Positions 1 to 9,319 are shown, numbered from the stretch's first letter. The stretch is 57,150 nucleotides of DNA from Vicinamibacteria bacterium (GCA_022821235.1 JAJEEA010000482.1:1-57150), one strand, 5' to 3'. The notes: generated from the letters alone by a model not told the origin. Numbers and translations are program-made.

Positions 1-1
1 G

Positions 2-522
2 GCCGGCCTTGCCGCCGCGGAGGCCGCCTTTCGCGCGCGGCGGCGGCTGGCCCTCGCCGCGTCCGGCGCGGCAAGCGGTCTCGCCGTCGCCGCCGCCGCC
101 CACCTCCTGGGACGCCTCGTGCTCGAGGGCCTGTTCGGCCGCGACCTCTCCCCGCTGACGGGGGCCGTGGATGCCTGTTCCTCGGAGGAGCGGTCGGGCT
201 GGGCTACGGGCTGGCCACGCCGACCGCGGAGGGCGGCATGGCCACCCCGCACGGGCTCGCCCGGATCCGCGTCGCCCTCCTGACCGGGCTCGCCTGCGCC
301 CTGGCGGCGGGCATGCTGGGCTGGAGCGGCCGCTTCCTGGGGGCGATGAGCCTCGACTTCATGGCGCAGAGCTTCCCCGGCTCGCAGGTCGGCCTCTCGC
401 CCCTCGCCCGCCTCCTCGGCGAGCCGGCGCCGGGGGTCGTGACCCGGGTCGCGATCAGCGCCTTCGAGGGCCTGATGTTCGGCTCGGGCCTCGCCGCGGG
501 CCTGACCAGACGACCGCGCTGA
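2..522 (+). CDS. C-terminal part of a hypothetical membrane protein, apparent frameshift
   Basis: The gene enters from the left edge, so its start is missing. From base 2 one frame reads as an alanine/leucine-rich hydrophobic helix (about 55 codons, ending LTGAV). Near base 168 sense-like coding moves to another frame, which reads GCLFLGGAVGLGYGL and continues to a stop at 522. Joining the two needs one missing base around GTGG at 167-170. The second part has glycine-rich hydrophobic segments (GLACALAAGMLGW, then FEGLMFGSGLAAGL) that suggest membrane helices. I do not recognise the family. It is either a sequencing indel or a broken gene; the coding character on both sides favours a recent or technical lesion. 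Confidence 0.5.
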   Translation, partial: RPCRRGGRLSRAAAAGPRRVRRGKRSRRRRRRPPPGTPRARGPVRPRPLPADGGRGCLFLGGAVGLGYGLATPTAEGGMATPHGLARIRVALLTGLACALAAGMLGWSGRFLGAMSLDFMAQSFPGSQVGLSPLARLLGEPAPGVVTRVAISAFEGLMFGSGLAAGLTRRPR

Positions 523-535
523 GCGCGCCGCTTCG

Positions 536-710
536 GTGTTCCCGCGCTGGCGGCAATCCCGTGCTGCGGCCGCTGCGGCCTCCGGACCTCCCGCCTCTGC
601 CCGGGGTTCCGCGTTGGCGGGCAATCGCAGGGCGACGCCGGGCCGGGTCGTCCTGCTGCCCCTGTGTTCCCCGCCGGCGGGCATCGCAAGGCGGCCGCCG
701 GGTCGCGCCA
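536..710. repeat. Degenerate three-copy intergenic repeat
   Basis: The 407-base gap between two genes holds three related units starting near 536, 606 and 664. Each has the pattern GTTCC-CGC-GGCGG-CAATCGC followed by GGCG-CGCCGGG-like sequence. Spacing is about 60-70 bp and the units differ by many substitutions. No coding sequence is convincing here. The rest of the gap, from about 710 to 929, shows nothing recognisable except the ribosome binding site of the next gene. Confidence 0.5.
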
Positions 711-929
711 TCCCTTTCGGGGAGTTCGGCGGACTGTCTTGCCCGGCTTTCAGGGGAATATCACCGAACCGTCACTTCCCGCTCATTTCTCGTGGCGGCC
801 CTCCGTCGATACTCACCGCAAGCGAGTCCTGTAGCGGCCCCGCCGCCGACGGCAACGGGCCCTGGGTCTGACGCACCACGAGAACCCGCGCGGCGAGCAA
901 CTTCGCACGCGCACCCAAGGAGTGACACG

Positions 930-1259
930 ATGCAGCAAGCGCTCGGCTCTCTGCACGACCGGTTGGCTCCCGCCGAGGAGATCTTCTTCACCTGGCTGAT
1001 GCGGGTGTTCGCGGCCGGGACGCTCGTCGGCTCGGCCTGGATCGACGACGCGCCCCCGCTGGAGCTCGCGGCCGCCATCATCGCGATCTACGTCGCCGCC
1101 CGGGTGGTCACGCAGCTCGGCCGGCTGGCCGCCGCCGCCCCCTTCGAGAGCCGGCCCCTGCGGGTGATCTTCGCCGCCGGCGCCCTCGTCCTGCTGGGTC
1201 TGTCTTTCCTCGTGGTCGTCACCCTCGTCGATCACCTGACCTTCTCGATCTCGGGCTGA
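930..1259 (+). CDS. Small two-helix membrane protein, hypothetical
   Basis: Encodes 109 residues. The ATG at 930 is preceded by AAGGAG at 917-922, a strong ribosome binding site, which is why this start is chosen over the much longer open frame upstream. The product has a short soluble N-terminus ([20 protein letters not shown]), then a hydrophobic stretch at about residues 45-65 ([17 protein letters not shown]) and a second at about 80-100 ([21 protein letters not shown]). It looks like a small inner-membrane protein. It is codirectional with and just ahead of uppS (83 bases apart), so cotranscription is possible. I do not recognise the family. Confidence 0.7.
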   Translation: MQQALGSLHDRLAPAEEIFFTWLMRVFAAGTLVGSAWIDDAPPLELAAAIIAIYVAARVVTQLGRLAAAAPFESRPLRVIFAAGALVLLGLSFLVVVTLVDHLTFSISG

Positions 1260-1342
1260 GGACCGGGCCGGACGGGTCCGCGCCGGCCGGAGCTCCGAGG
1301 TCCCGCGCGAGACGGCGGTCGGCAGGCGAAGAGAGGCATGAG

Positions 1343-2230
1343 ATGGAACCAGCGGAGAATGGCCTCCACGTGGGGCTGATCATGGACGGCAACGGCCGCT
1401 GGGCCTCGGCGCGCGGCCTCCGGCGCACCGAGGGCCACCGTCGCGGGGCCGACGCGGTGCGGCGCGCGGTGGAGGCGGCGCCGGGGCTCGGCGTCACGAC
1501 GCTGACGCTCTACGCTTTCTCGGCCGACAACTGGCGGCGGCCGGCGGCCGAGGTGTCGGCGCTGATGGGGCTGCTCGAGTCCTTCCTCGTCCGCGAGCGC
1601 GCGGGCTGCCGGCGGCGGGGCGTGCGGCTCGCGCTGATCGGGCGGCGTGACCGCCTGTCGCCCGCGCTGATCCGAGCCATCGAGGAGACGGAGCGGGCGA
1701 CGCGCGGCGGCGCCCGCCTCTACCTGCGGCTGGCCGTCGACTACTCGGCCCGCTCGGCGATACTCGCCGCCGCCGGCGACCTGGGGCCGGGCGAGCCCTG
1801 CGACGAGCGCGGCTTCCTGCGGCGGGTCAACCGCGCGTGCCACTCCGATCCGGACACCCCGCCGGTCGACCTCGTCATCCGCACGAGCGGCGAGCAGCGC
1901 CTGAGCGACTTCCTGCTGTTCGAGGCGGCCTACGCCGAGCTGCTGTTCACCGACACGCTGTGGCCGGACTTCGACGGCGAGGACCTGCGCCGCGCGGTCG
2001 AAGTGTTCCGCCGCCGCGATCGCCGTTACGGAGGATTGGCCCGGGACGAGGGTGATCGGGCAGAGCCGACGCGCGCGGATCTTCGCGGATCCGCACCGGG
2101 GAGCAGGAGACCGACAACGCGGTCGTCGGTACCTCAGAGCGGCGTGTCGGTCGGGCGGCTGACCGGCGTCAGGCCCCCGGCCGGGGCACCTGCAGGTCCT
2201 TGCAGATCTTTCTCGCGAGGTCCTGGTTGA
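1343..2230 (+). CDS. uppS: Undecaprenyl (polyprenyl) diphosphate synthase, UppS type
   Basis: Cis-prenyltransferase that condenses isopentenyl diphosphate onto farnesyl diphosphate to make the lipid carrier for peptidoglycan and other glycans. Residues 13-20 carry the catalytic MDGNGRWA motif (Asp15). [10 protein letters not shown] near residue 58 matches the substrate-binding AFSxENWxRP motif, and [11 protein letters not shown] at 180-190 followed by FTDTLWPDF is the diphosphate-binding signature. The usual NYGGR segment reads DYSARSAI instead, a known variant style. Family members are about 230-250 residues; here the frame runs on for about 60 arginine/proline-rich residues after RRDRRYGGL and overlaps the oppositely oriented hicA. 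That tail may be non-functional read-out or the result of a 3' lesion. Confidence 0.88.
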   Translation: MEPAENGLHVGLIMDGNGRWASARGLRRTEGHRRGADAVRRAVEAAPGLGVTTLTLYAFSADNWRRPAAEVSALMGLLESFLVRERAGCRRRGVRLALIGRRDRLSPALIRAIEETERATRGGARLYLRLAVDYSARSAILAAAGDLGPGEPCDERGFLRRVNRACHSDPDTPPVDLVIRTSGEQRLSDFLLFEAAYAELLFTDTLWPDFDGEDLRRAVEVFRRRDRRYGGLARDEGDRAEPTRADLRGSAPGSRRPTTRSSVPQSGVSVGRLTGVRPPAGAPAGPCRSFSRGPG

Positions 2231-2360
2231 TCTCGTTGTGACGGGGAATGGTCGCGGCCTTCCTGGCCGTCCGGTTGACGTACACGGTGTGACTGCGGCC
2301 CTCGCGCAGGAAGGCGCATCCGTGTCGCGCCAAGTGCCGCAGCAGATCCCGGCGCTTCAC
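2169..2360 (-). CDS. hicA: HicA-type mRNA interferase toxin
   Basis: Encodes 63 residues from a GTG start whose bases overlap the hicB stop as GTGA. HicA toxins are small double-stranded-RNA-binding-fold ribonucleases that cut mRNA. The glycine-then-histidine signature is present: [16 protein letters not shown] with the catalytic-type His at residue 24. The typical TIPRHNEI segment follows, then a C-terminal helix (LARKICKDL). The four-base overlap with hicB argues for translational coupling. Its last 62 bases are antisense to the end of the uppS frame. Confidence is high for the family; activity is not shown. Confidence 0.88.
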   Translation of the reverse strand: MKRRDLLRHLARHGCAFLREGRSHTVYVNRTARKAATIPRHNEINQDLARKICKDLQVPRPGA

Positions 2361-2578
2361 GCCGTCACGGTGAGAGGTTCCCTGATGACCGCCGCGCCGG
2401 CAGCATCCTCCCGGGTGAGGATGCGGTTGGCTTCGACCACGAGGGCGACGGCTTCGCGGAGGTTCGTGCGGGCTTCTTCGAGGGTGGCGCCCTGGGTGTT
2501 CGCGCCGGGGAACTCCTCGATGAAGGCGATATAGCCTTCCGGAACCTTCCGGAACACTGCCGTGCATTGCAGGTTCAC
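2357..2578 (-). CDS. hicB: HicB-type antitoxin
   Basis: Encodes 73 residues from a GTG start with GGAG about 8 bases upstream. It has the HicB N-terminal fold signature: an antiparallel sheet sequence (VFRKVPEGYIAFIEEFPG), then ANTQGATLEEARTNL and a helix REAVALVVEANR. HicB binds and blocks HicA. This is the short form without an obvious separate DNA-binding domain, so autoregulation would rely on a partner or an unseen element. Gene order is antitoxin first, then toxin with a GTGA overlap. A longer in-frame extension upstream to 2650 exists but lacks HicB similarity, so the GTG is preferred. Confidence 0.87.
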   Translation of the reverse strand: MNLQCTAVFRKVPEGYIAFIEEFPGANTQGATLEEARTNLREAVALVVEANRILTREDAAGAAVIREPLTVTA

Positions 2579-2773
2579 AACTGGCTCCGCACGATATGGT
2601 CGCGGAACGGTCAGAGCGTTCCGCGGCCCCACGCCCTGCCGCGAGTCCACATCGTCTATAGCCGGCTTCAGACCCCTCTGACGGATCTAGGGGCGGCTGT
2701 GGTTGTCCCCGCAAGTGGGGTGTTCCCCGGTGTCTACAATTTCAACAATGCGGATTCTCCCCGTTCAGCGATT

Positions 2774-5140
2774 CTACTGGTCGGCCGGCCGCAGCGTCAA
2801 CCGGTGCGCGGCGTGCTCCTCCACCGCTTCGCGCGTGTAGAGCAGCGGGAAGTACTGTCCGTTGCCCAGGTTGTCGGCGAGGTTGCCGTAGAAGGGGCTG
2901 CCGGGCTGGGCCGACTGCCCGGGGGCGTTGCTGGCCACCGACCGGTCGGGGTCGGCGAGGTCGATGATGCGGCGGAAGTTGGCGCCGGTGGCGTTGAGGG
3001 CGCCGAAGCCGCCGGGGCGCTCGACCGCGGGGAGGTCGAACTCGGGAACGAACATGTGCTGCAGGGCGCTGGCGTGGACCCGGCCGTGCCGCCACTCCTC
3101 GCGGTCGGGGCCGAGCTCGCGGGTCAGCCGCTCGATCGCCGAGGTCAGGCCGGCCGCGATCAAGGCGCGGCGCTCGGCCTCGGGCTTCTCGGGGTCCCGC
3201 GCGCCGGCGTCGACCTCGGCGTTCCACCGCACGTACAGCGCGCCCGCGGCGCTCTCGCGCGACACGGTGGCGTCCCACCCGGCGATCAGCCCGCGCGCCC
3301 ACTCGACGTCGGGATCGTCCGACGTCCAGCCCTGGAACGCGGGGATGTCCCGCTCCGCGGCCAGGAGCCTGGCGTCGTGCTGGATGCCCTTGTGGTCTTC
3401 GACCGAGAGCGTCTCGCCGGCCCCGAGAATCTGGTGCAGGCGGGCGATGCGCGACGTCTCGACCCCCCGCGACGAGTGGTAGAAGACGGGGCGCCCCTCG
3501 TAGCCCGGCGGGTGGACGTTGTTGTTGGCGGTGGCGACGTAGCCGCGCTCGGGGTTGAACTCGCGGGGCAGGTCCTCGCGGAACCCCTTCCACTCGTAGT
3601 CTCCGTTGCCGGGCACCGGCAGCCGCCCGTTCCAGCCGTCGCGGTCGGGCGTCAGGCCGGTCACCTGGAGCGCGATGTTGCCGTCGGCGTCGCCGCAGAC
3701 GAGGCTGTGGGTGGGCACGAGCCAGTGCATGGCGCGGTCGAAGAAGTCGGCGCAGCTCTCGGCCTGCGCGAGCTGGAAGCTGCCCTTGTAGGCGGCGGTG
3801 CCCGGCTCCTGCACCACCGATCGCACCGCGTAGGCGACGCCGTTCTCGAGGTCCTCGTGGAAGACGGGGCCGTGGCGGCTGAACTTCAGCACGACGGGCT
3901 CGGGGTCGCGGCCCTTGACGGGGATCTCCTCCTCGATGATGCGCAGCGGCTCCCAGCCGTCCTGCCACCGCACCATGTCGGGCTCGTCGGGGTGCAGCTC
4001 CTCGACGTAGACGTCCACCATGTCGGTGCCGGCGAAGGTGAAGCCCCACGCCATGCTCGCGTTGCTGCCGGCGTCGACCCCCGCGAACGGCGGCTCGCCG
4101 CCCCCGATGACGTTCCAGCCGGGCGCGTTCAGGTGCACGAAGTAGCGGAGGGCGGGCATCTCGATGCGGCGGTGGGGGTCGTTGGCGAGAATCGGGACCC
4201 CGGTCGGCGACCGCGCGCCGGTCATGACCCAGTTGTTGCTGCCCTCGGTGGCGACGACGCCGGGCAGGACCCGCGCCGCCCGCGGCTCGCGCGGGCTGAC
4301 GAGGTCGCGGTACGGCTCGACGATCTCCAGGGCGGGCAGCCGCCCCGCCGTGAACGGGTCGCCGTCGCCGGCCCGCATCGCGTCGAGGATGTCCTCGGTG
4401 ATGATGGAGACGTCGAGGCCGTCGGGCACCACGAGGTCGTCCCAGGGGTCGGGGGCGAAGCGCCGGTTCGCCTCCTCGGCCCCGTAGCGGGCGACGTTCA
4501 GCGCGAGCTGCATCTCGTGGAGGGCGTGCCCGCGCACGCTCGGCACCCCGAGGGCGGCCCAGCGCAGCACCGCGGTCTCGGCCGTCCACGGCTCGGGCTC
4601 GACGCCGGTGAGTTGGAACTCGACCGGCAGGTTGTCGCGGTTCTGCTCGACGAACGCGTTCACGCCGGCGGCGTGGGCCGTGAACAGGCGGTGGGCGTCG
4701 GGGTGGTAGCTGGTCCACTCGGTCTCGTCGAACGGCCCCCGGAACATCATGAGCCGGGTGCGCCGGTCGTAGTCGAGGGCCTCGGGCCCGAAGACCTCGG
4801 CGAGCCGCCCCTCGCGCCAGCGGCGCCACATTTCCATCTGCCACAGCCGGTCCTGGGCCATGACGTAGCCCTGCGCGAAGAACAGGTCGTCGTCGTTCTC
4901 CGCGTAGATGTGGGGCACCCCCCACTCGTCGCGGATCACCTCGACCGGCGCCTTCAAGCCGGGCACGTTCAGCTCGCCGTCGATGGTGGCGAGGGTCCGC
5001 TTGGCGAGGGCGTCGAGCGTCTGCGCCTGCCCGGCGCCGGCGCAGAGGGCCGACGCGGCCATCATCAGGACCGCGAGCATCGCGGCGCGTGCGGGCGCGG
5101 CAACGAGACCGCCGGACGTTCGTGTGGCAGAGGTTCGCAT
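2774..5140 (-). CDS. Penicillin acylase family protein (N-terminal nucleophile amidase), periplasmic
   Basis: Encodes 788 residues. An N-terminal Sec-type signal sequence precedes a mature region starting near QTLDALAKR. The early motif VEVIRDEWGVPHIYAEN is diagnostic for the S45 penicillin acylase family, where the precursor is cut into alpha and beta chains. The likely cleavage point is ATEG/SNNWVMTG, making Ser301 the N-terminal catalytic nucleophile; NDPHR follows, as in the family. Length matches the family (about 750-850). The ATG at 5140 is preceded by CAGGAG, which decides the start over a longer open frame. Substrates may be acyl-homoserine lactones or other amides; the sequence does not tell. 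The gene for YggT ends 32 bases upstream. Confidence 0.9.
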   Translation of the reverse strand: MRTSATRTSGGLVAAPARAAMLAVLMMAASALCAGAGQAQTLDALAKRTLATIDGELNVPGLKAPVEVIRDEWGVPHIYAENDDDLFFAQGYVMAQDRLWQMEMWRRWREGRLAEVFGPEALDYDRRTRLMMFRGPFDETEWTSYHPDAHRLFTAHAAGVNAFVEQNRDNLPVEFQLTGVEPEPWTAETAVLRWAALGVPSVRGHALHEMQLALNVARYGAEEANRRFAPDPWDDLVVPDGLDVSIITEDILDAMRAGDGDPFTAGRLPALEIVEPYRDLVSPREPRAARVLPGVVATEGSNNWVMTGARSPTGVPILANDPHRRIEMPALRYFVHLNAPGWNVIGGGEPPFAGVDAGSNASMAWGFTFAGTDMVDVYVEELHPDEPDMVRWQDGWEPLRIIEEEIPVKGRDPEPVVLKFSRHGPVFHEDLENGVAYAVRSVVQEPGTAAYKGSFQLAQAESCADFFDRAMHWLVPTHSLVCGDADGNIALQVTGLTPDRDGWNGRLPVPGNGDYEWKGFREDLPREFNPERGYVATANNNVHPPGYEGRPVFYHSSRGVETSRIARLHQILGAGETLSVEDHKGIQHDARLLAAERDIPAFQGWTSDDPDVEWARGLIAGWDATVSRESAAGALYVRWNAEVDAGARDPEKPEAERRALIAAGLTSAIERLTRELGPDREEWRHGRVHASALQHMFVPEFDLPAVERPGGFGALNATGANFRRIIDLADPDRSVASNAPGQSAQPGSPFYGNLADNLGNGQYFPLLYTREAVEEHAAHRLTLRPADQ

Positions 5141-5172
5141 CGTCGTTCTCCTGAAGTTCTCGTCCCCCGGGG

Positions 5173-5403
5173 TCACCAGAACAGGCTCCTGATCATCTGC
5201 AGCCCGATCAGCAGCACCATCGGCGAGAAGTCGAGCCCGCCCATCGGGGGCAGGGCCCGCCGGATGGGGTCGAGCAGCGGCTCGGTCAGCGCGTTCGTGA
5301 AGTTGGCGACCGGGTTCGTCGGGGGCAGTTGCATCCACGAGGTGACCACGGCCACCAGCACGATGATCGAGTAGATGTCGATGAGCTGAATCAGCAGCGG
5401 CAT
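5173..5403 (-). CDS. YggT family small membrane protein
   Basis: Encodes 76 residues. It has two hydrophobic stretches (IQLIDIYSIIVLVAVVTSW, and SPMVLLIGLQMIRSLF at the C-terminus). Between them lies the YggT-family signature NPVANF-T-LTEPLLDPIRR-LPPMGGLDFSP. YggT proteins are inner-membrane proteins linked to cell division, pili or osmotic stress in various bacteria, but their molecular role is unresolved. The family is often duplicated within one protein; this is the single-repeat form. It lies between a secreted protein gene (8 bases upstream) and penicillin acylase on the same strand, so an operon is plausible. Confidence 0.88.
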   Translation of the reverse strand: MPLLIQLIDIYSIIVLVAVVTSWMQLPPTNPVANFTNALTEPLLDPIRRALPPMGGLDFSPMVLLIGLQMIRSLFW

Positions 5404-5410
5404 GGCGTCC

Positions 5411-5794
5411 TCATCCGGCGGTGCGGACCGTCTCGTAGGTGGGGACGCCGTGCTCGTCGAACCAGCGGAACGCGGCGGGCCGGTCGAAGAACCAGTCGCG
5501 CTCGTACCGGAACCCCATGAGGTTCGAGTGGTTGTCGCGCTTGAAGGGGTCGAGCCCCAGCGCCTGGCGCCCGGCCTGGTCGGCGTCGTCGGGGCCGATC
5601 ATCGGGGTCGGCGAGATGAGGATCTTGAACGCGGCGTCGCTCGCGAGCAGGGTCTCCTGCGGGATGACGCTGTCCGCGGTCACCTCGCCGGCCATCTCGC
5701 CCTGGCCGTTGGTGATGGTGATGGGGTCGGGCGCGGCACCGCCGCGACCCGCCAGCAGGCCCAGGCCGAGTGCCAGTGCCACCGTCTTCGTCAT
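5411..5794 (-). CDS. Small exported protein, hypothetical
   Basis: Encodes 127 residues with an N-terminal hydrophobic segment ([13 protein letters not shown]) that looks like a Sec signal. The mature part is polar and contains [44 protein letters not shown] and a C-terminal aromatic patch ([21 protein letters not shown]). I do not recognise the family. It is directly upstream of the YggT gene with only 7 bases between them, so the two are probably cotranscribed. Confidence 0.65.
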   Translation of the reverse strand: MTKTVALALGLGLLAGRGGAAPDPITITNGQGEMAGEVTADSVIPQETLLASDAAFKILISPTPMIGPDDADQAGRQALGLDPFKRDNHSNLMGFRYERDWFFDRPAAFRWFDEHGVPTYETVRTAG

Positions 5795-5926
5795 CGTCGC
5801 CCTCCCGGAACCGGCGCGCCGCCCGGCGTGCGCCCGCCGTTCCCGTCGCGTGCTCGCCGCATCTCAGACCTGCATCCTACACGCACCGGGCCGCGGATGC
5901 CATGCGCGGCGCCCGGTCGGCCGTCC

Positions 5927-7270
5927 TCACCGGTTCAAGGGGAACGGCAGCCCGTCGAAGCGATAGCCGAGGTGCCAGGCGATGTAGTCGTGGCTGAAGT
6001 CCTTGCCCCGGCTCATGAACCGGAAGCTGACGTCGCTGAACCAGCGCGCGCCGAGGCGCATGATGGTCCCCACCCGGTAGTACGGGGCCGGCCGCTCGTC
6101 GGACCGCGTGCGCGCGAGGTGGGTCCCGAAGTGCAGGTAGATGGAGAAACGGCCCGCGATCTGCTCGTACCCGGTGTAGAGGCCGAGGCTGCCGCCGCCG
6201 CTCAGATCGGCGTCGGGCGCGCGCGCGGTGCCCCGCGGCCGGCCCGTCTCCAGCGACCCTTCCAGGCCTCCCCCGACCTGGCCGAGGCGGTAGAACCGGC
6301 GCCAGACCGACCCCTTGAGGGCGGCGACCTGGACGTACCCCCGCGGGCCGAACCCTTCCTCGCGCCAGAAGAACCCGACGCCCCGCACCGCGAGCCCGCC
6401 GTCGAGGCGCGTCTCCCAACGGTCGGCGAACGGCGGCCGGTCGTCGCGCCGCCTTGGCGGCCCGCGCACGCCGAGGCTGCGCTGGAGGGCGACGCGGGGG
6501 GCGGTCACCGTCAGGCCCCGGTTAGGGCTGCCGACCCCGCCGTTGGAGAAGTGGTTGAGCGAGAACCCGGCGAGCAGATCGAGGCGGTCGGTGAGGCGCC
6601 GCCGGGCCTGGAAGCCGAGGTCGATGTAGCTCGTGAGCCGGGTGGTCGGATGCCGCTCGAAGGGGAAGTCCTCGAACGCCGGGGGGTTCCAGCCGCCCGT
6701 CACCCCCATCCCGATGGTCGTGAGCACGTCGACGGTGGCGATGGTCGGCAGGATGGGGGTCTGGATGAAGCCGTACACCGACACCGGCCGGCCCCGGTCC
6801 GTCGGCCGGCCGCCGAAGTCGGCGAACTGGACGCCCACGCCGTAGGACGGGAAGCGGTAGGTGTGGTGCCACAGCGCCGACCCGTCCGTGTGCCTCACCA
6901 GCTCGACGCGGTACGACCGGAAGGAATTGCGGGGCAGGGGGTGGGTCTGGCCGACGACCCCGGGCTGCAGGTCGAAGCGCAGTGACCAGTCCTCCGGCGT
7001 CTCCGGCCAGAGCTTGCGATGCATGGCGCGGAACGCCTTCGGCAGGAACCAGTCCGCGCCTGCTTCAGGGCCGGAGCCCTGGACCGCGGCGGGGGCGCCC
7101 GCGTCTTCGTCGTCCGCCGGCACGAGCTGGCCCCCGTCCGTCTCGGGGGCGGACTCCTGGATCGTCGCCGGGGCTCCGGCGCCGTCGTCGTCCGGGGACT
7201 GGGCCGCCGCCCCGGCCGCGAGCACGGGGCACAGCAGAAGCCCGACGAGGGTCAGGAGACGGTCACGCAC
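5927..7270 (-). CDS. Outer-membrane beta-barrel, PagL-like lipid A 3-O-deacylase family
   Basis: Encodes 447 residues from a GTG start at 7270; an upstream TTG at 7321 would add 17 non-signal-like residues, and from the GTG the protein begins with a good signal peptide ending AGAAAQ. A 60-residue acidic linker (with a duplicated GAPAxxQxS-type segment) precedes a barrel region with alternating hydrophobic residues and aromatic girdles. The motif LLAGFSLNHFSNGG carries the HxSN element of the PagL active site (His and Ser of the catalytic triad). PagL removes the 3-O-linked acyl chain of lipid A. It is much longer than Pseudomonas PagL, so extra strands or an N-terminal domain are likely. The C-terminus ends in FPLNR rather than an aromatic residue. 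Confidence 0.72.
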   Translation of the reverse strand: MRDRLLTLVGLLLCPVLAAGAAAQSPDDDGAGAPATIQESAPETDGGQLVPADDEDAGAPAAVQGSGPEAGADWFLPKAFRAMHRKLWPETPEDWSLRFDLQPGVVGQTHPLPRNSFRSYRVELVRHTDGSALWHHTYRFPSYGVGVQFADFGGRPTDRGRPVSVYGFIQTPILPTIATVDVLTTIGMGVTGGWNPPAFEDFPFERHPTTRLTSYIDLGFQARRRLTDRLDLLAGFSLNHFSNGGVGSPNRGLTVTAPRVALQRSLGVRGPPRRRDDRPPFADRWETRLDGGLAVRGVGFFWREEGFGPRGYVQVAALKGSVWRRFYRLGQVGGGLEGSLETGRPRGTARAPDADLSGGGSLGLYTGYEQIAGRFSIYLHFGTHLARTRSDERPAPYYRVGTIMRLGARWFSDVSFRFMSRGKDFSHDYIAWHLGYRFDGLPFPLNR

Positions 7271-7336
7271 GCCAACAGCCCGGTAGTTCGCCGCCCGCCA
7301 GTTTCCCCACCGACCCGTCAAGACCTCGGCACCGTC

Positions 7337-9319
7337 CTACGACGCCGGCTCCTCCGGCAACGCCAGCGCGATCAGCTCGGCATTGCTGCCCCCGCTGCCG
7401 ACCGCGACCAGCAAGTACTGCCGGCCCTCGTGGCGGTAGGTCACGGGGTTGCCCCCGGGCGGCGCCGGCAGGTCGACCGAGCCGAGGTGCTCGCCGGTGG
7501 CCTTGTCGTAGGCGCTGACGGTGCGCGAGCCGGCCGCGGTGTCCTCGTAGCCCCGGCCGCCGTGGTTCATGATGAGCAGCGACGGCGTCACCAGCGGCCC
7601 CGAGCTGATGCCCCCGCCCCCGCCGAGGGGCGGCAGGTTCAGGTGGGCGAGGGCGGGATGGTTCCGCGGCCCGTCGCCGTGAGGCTGCATCCACGCCCGG
7701 TCGCCGGTCGTCAGGTCGAGCGCCGTCACCCGCTTGTAGGGCGGCTTGAACAGCGGCAGCCCCCGCGGCCCGGGCAGCCCGACGCCCCACGGGTCGGTGA
7801 AGTAGCCCACCGTCGCCGGCGCCTCGTACTCGACCACCTCGACGACGATGAGGGTGCTCGACGACGACACGAACAGCCGCCCCGTCTCGACGTCGACGGC
7901 CGCCCCCTGCCAGTTGGCGCCCCCGCCCGCCCCCGGCACCTGGATGTACGGGGTCTCCGCGCCGCGCAGCACCGGCGGCGAGAAGATGGGCCCGAACCGC
8001 GCCCGGCTGCTCACCAGCTCGAGGGCCTCGGCCCTCAGCTCGGGCGTGAAGTCGATGACGTCGTCGATGGCGATGCCCTGCCGGTCGAACGGCGGGGGCC
8101 TGGTGGGGAACGGCTGGGTCGGCGAGTACCACTCCCCGGGCACGCTGCCCTGCGGCACCGGGCGCTCCTCGATGGGCCAGACGGGCTCCCCCGTCACCCG
8201 GTCGAAGACGTAGGTGAACGCCTGCTTGCTGACCTGGGCCAGGGCCTTGACCTCGCGGCCGTCCACGGTGATGTCGACGAGGTTGGGACCGGTGGGGAAG
8301 TCCCAGTCCCACAGCCCGTGGTGCACCGCCTGGAAGTGCCACTCGCGCTGCCCGGTCTCGATGTCGACGGCGACGATGCTCTCGGCGAACAGGTTGTCCC
8401 CCGGCCGCATGCCGCCGTACCAGTCGTTCGACGGGGTGCCGGTGGGCAGGTAGACGAGGCCGAGCTCCTCGTCGACGGCCATGTACGACCAGACGTTGGT
8501 GTGCCCGCTGTAGCGCCACGACTCGTTCTGCCACGAGTCGACCCCGAACTCGTCGCCCTGGGGGATGGTGTGGAAGATCCACTTCATCTCGCCGGTGCGG
8601 GCGTCGTAGGCCCGCACGTCGCCCGGCGACGCCTCGCGGAGGGTGATGTAGGTGTCCTGGATGATGCTGCCGGTGATGATGGTGTCGCCGGCCACCGCCA
8701 CCGGCGACGAGTAGGTCATCCGCGACGCGTCGATCTCGCGGTTGTAGCCCTGCGTCAGGTCGACGTAGCCGCCCTCGCCGAAGTCCGGGTAGAGGGCGCC
8801 GGTGCGCGCGTCGAGGGCGACCAGCTTCAGGTCGTGGTTCGACATGAAGATGCGGGCGTCGCCGCTCTCGCCGTCCTTCCAGTACGAGAGCCCCCGGTGG
8901 TGCCAGCCCATGTTGGGGGGCCGGTCCATGTCGTCGTAGATGCGGGGGTCGTAGGTCCACACCGTCTCGCCGGTGCCGGCGTCGAGGGCCGCCGCCTGCC
9001 CGAGGGCGGTGCTGACGTAGACCAGGCCGTCGGCCATCAGCGGCGACGACTTCATGGCGCTGGGCCGGATGCGGTCGTGCTCCTCGGCCACCGCGCGCGA
9101 CAGCGACGTCCAGCGCCACGCGACTTCCAGGTCGGTGAAGTTCTCGGCGGTGATGTCGTCGAGCGGCGAGTACTTGGTGTTGGCGGCGTCCCGGCCGAAG
9201 TGGTGCCACTCGCCGTCGGGCACCCGCGACTGGGCGTCGGCGGGCACGGGGCCGAGCGCCAACACGGCGGCCAGGGCCGCGCACGGGACGAGGAACCGAA
9301 GCCGGGTGCCGTTGTCCAT
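7337..9319 (-). CDS. PQQ-dependent dehydrogenase (quinoprotein alcohol/glucose dehydrogenase type), secreted
   Basis: Encodes 660 residues. The ATG at 9319 has GAGGAGAAGG just upstream and is followed by a signal peptide ending in PADAQS. The mature protein opens with GEWHHFGRDAANTKYSPLDDI, typical of membrane-bound glucose-dehydrogenase-like and pyrroloquinoline-quinone proteins. Repeated W-motif blades follow (VAWRWTSL, TPLMADGLVYVSTALGQAAALDAGTGE, WHHRGLSYW). GGGISSGPLVTPSLLIMNHGG and LLVAVGSGGSNAELIALALP near the C-terminus close the eight-bladed propeller. No haem-binding CxxCH is present, so it is not a quinohaemoprotein. The substrate is unknown; electrons would pass to a quinone or cytochrome. 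Confidence 0.88.
   Translation of the reverse strand: MDNGTRLRFLVPCAALAAVLALGPVPADAQSRVPDGEWHHFGRDAANTKYSPLDDITAENFTDLEVAWRWTSLSRAVAEEHDRIRPSAMKSSPLMADGLVYVSTALGQAAALDAGTGETVWTYDPRIYDDMDRPPNMGWHHRGLSYWKDGESGDARIFMSNHDLKLVALDARTGALYPDFGEGGYVDLTQGYNREIDASRMTYSSPVAVAGDTIITGSIIQDTYITLREASPGDVRAYDARTGEMKWIFHTIPQGDEFGVDSWQNESWRYSGHTNVWSYMAVDEELGLVYLPTGTPSNDWYGGMRPGDNLFAESIVAVDIETGQREWHFQAVHHGLWDWDFPTGPNLVDITVDGREVKALAQVSKQAFTYVFDRVTGEPVWPIEERPVPQGSVPGEWYSPTQPFPTRPPPFDRQGIAIDDVIDFTPELRAEALELVSSRARFGPIFSPPVLRGAETPYIQVPGAGGGANWQGAAVDVETGRLFVSSSSTLIVVEVVEYEAPATVGYFTDPWGVGLPGPRGLPLFKPPYKRVTALDLTTGDRAWMQPHGDGPRNHPALAHLNLPPLGGGGGISSGPLVTPSLLIMNHGGRGYEDTAAGSRTVSAYDKATGEHLGSVDLPAPPGGNPVTYRHEGRQYLLVAVGSGGSNAELIALALPEEPAS

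Noticed and set aside
2567-5374. 935-residue open frame on the plus strand
   Set aside because: Antisense to penicillin acylase; Val/Gly/Arg-rich, typical of mirror frames in GC-rich DNA.
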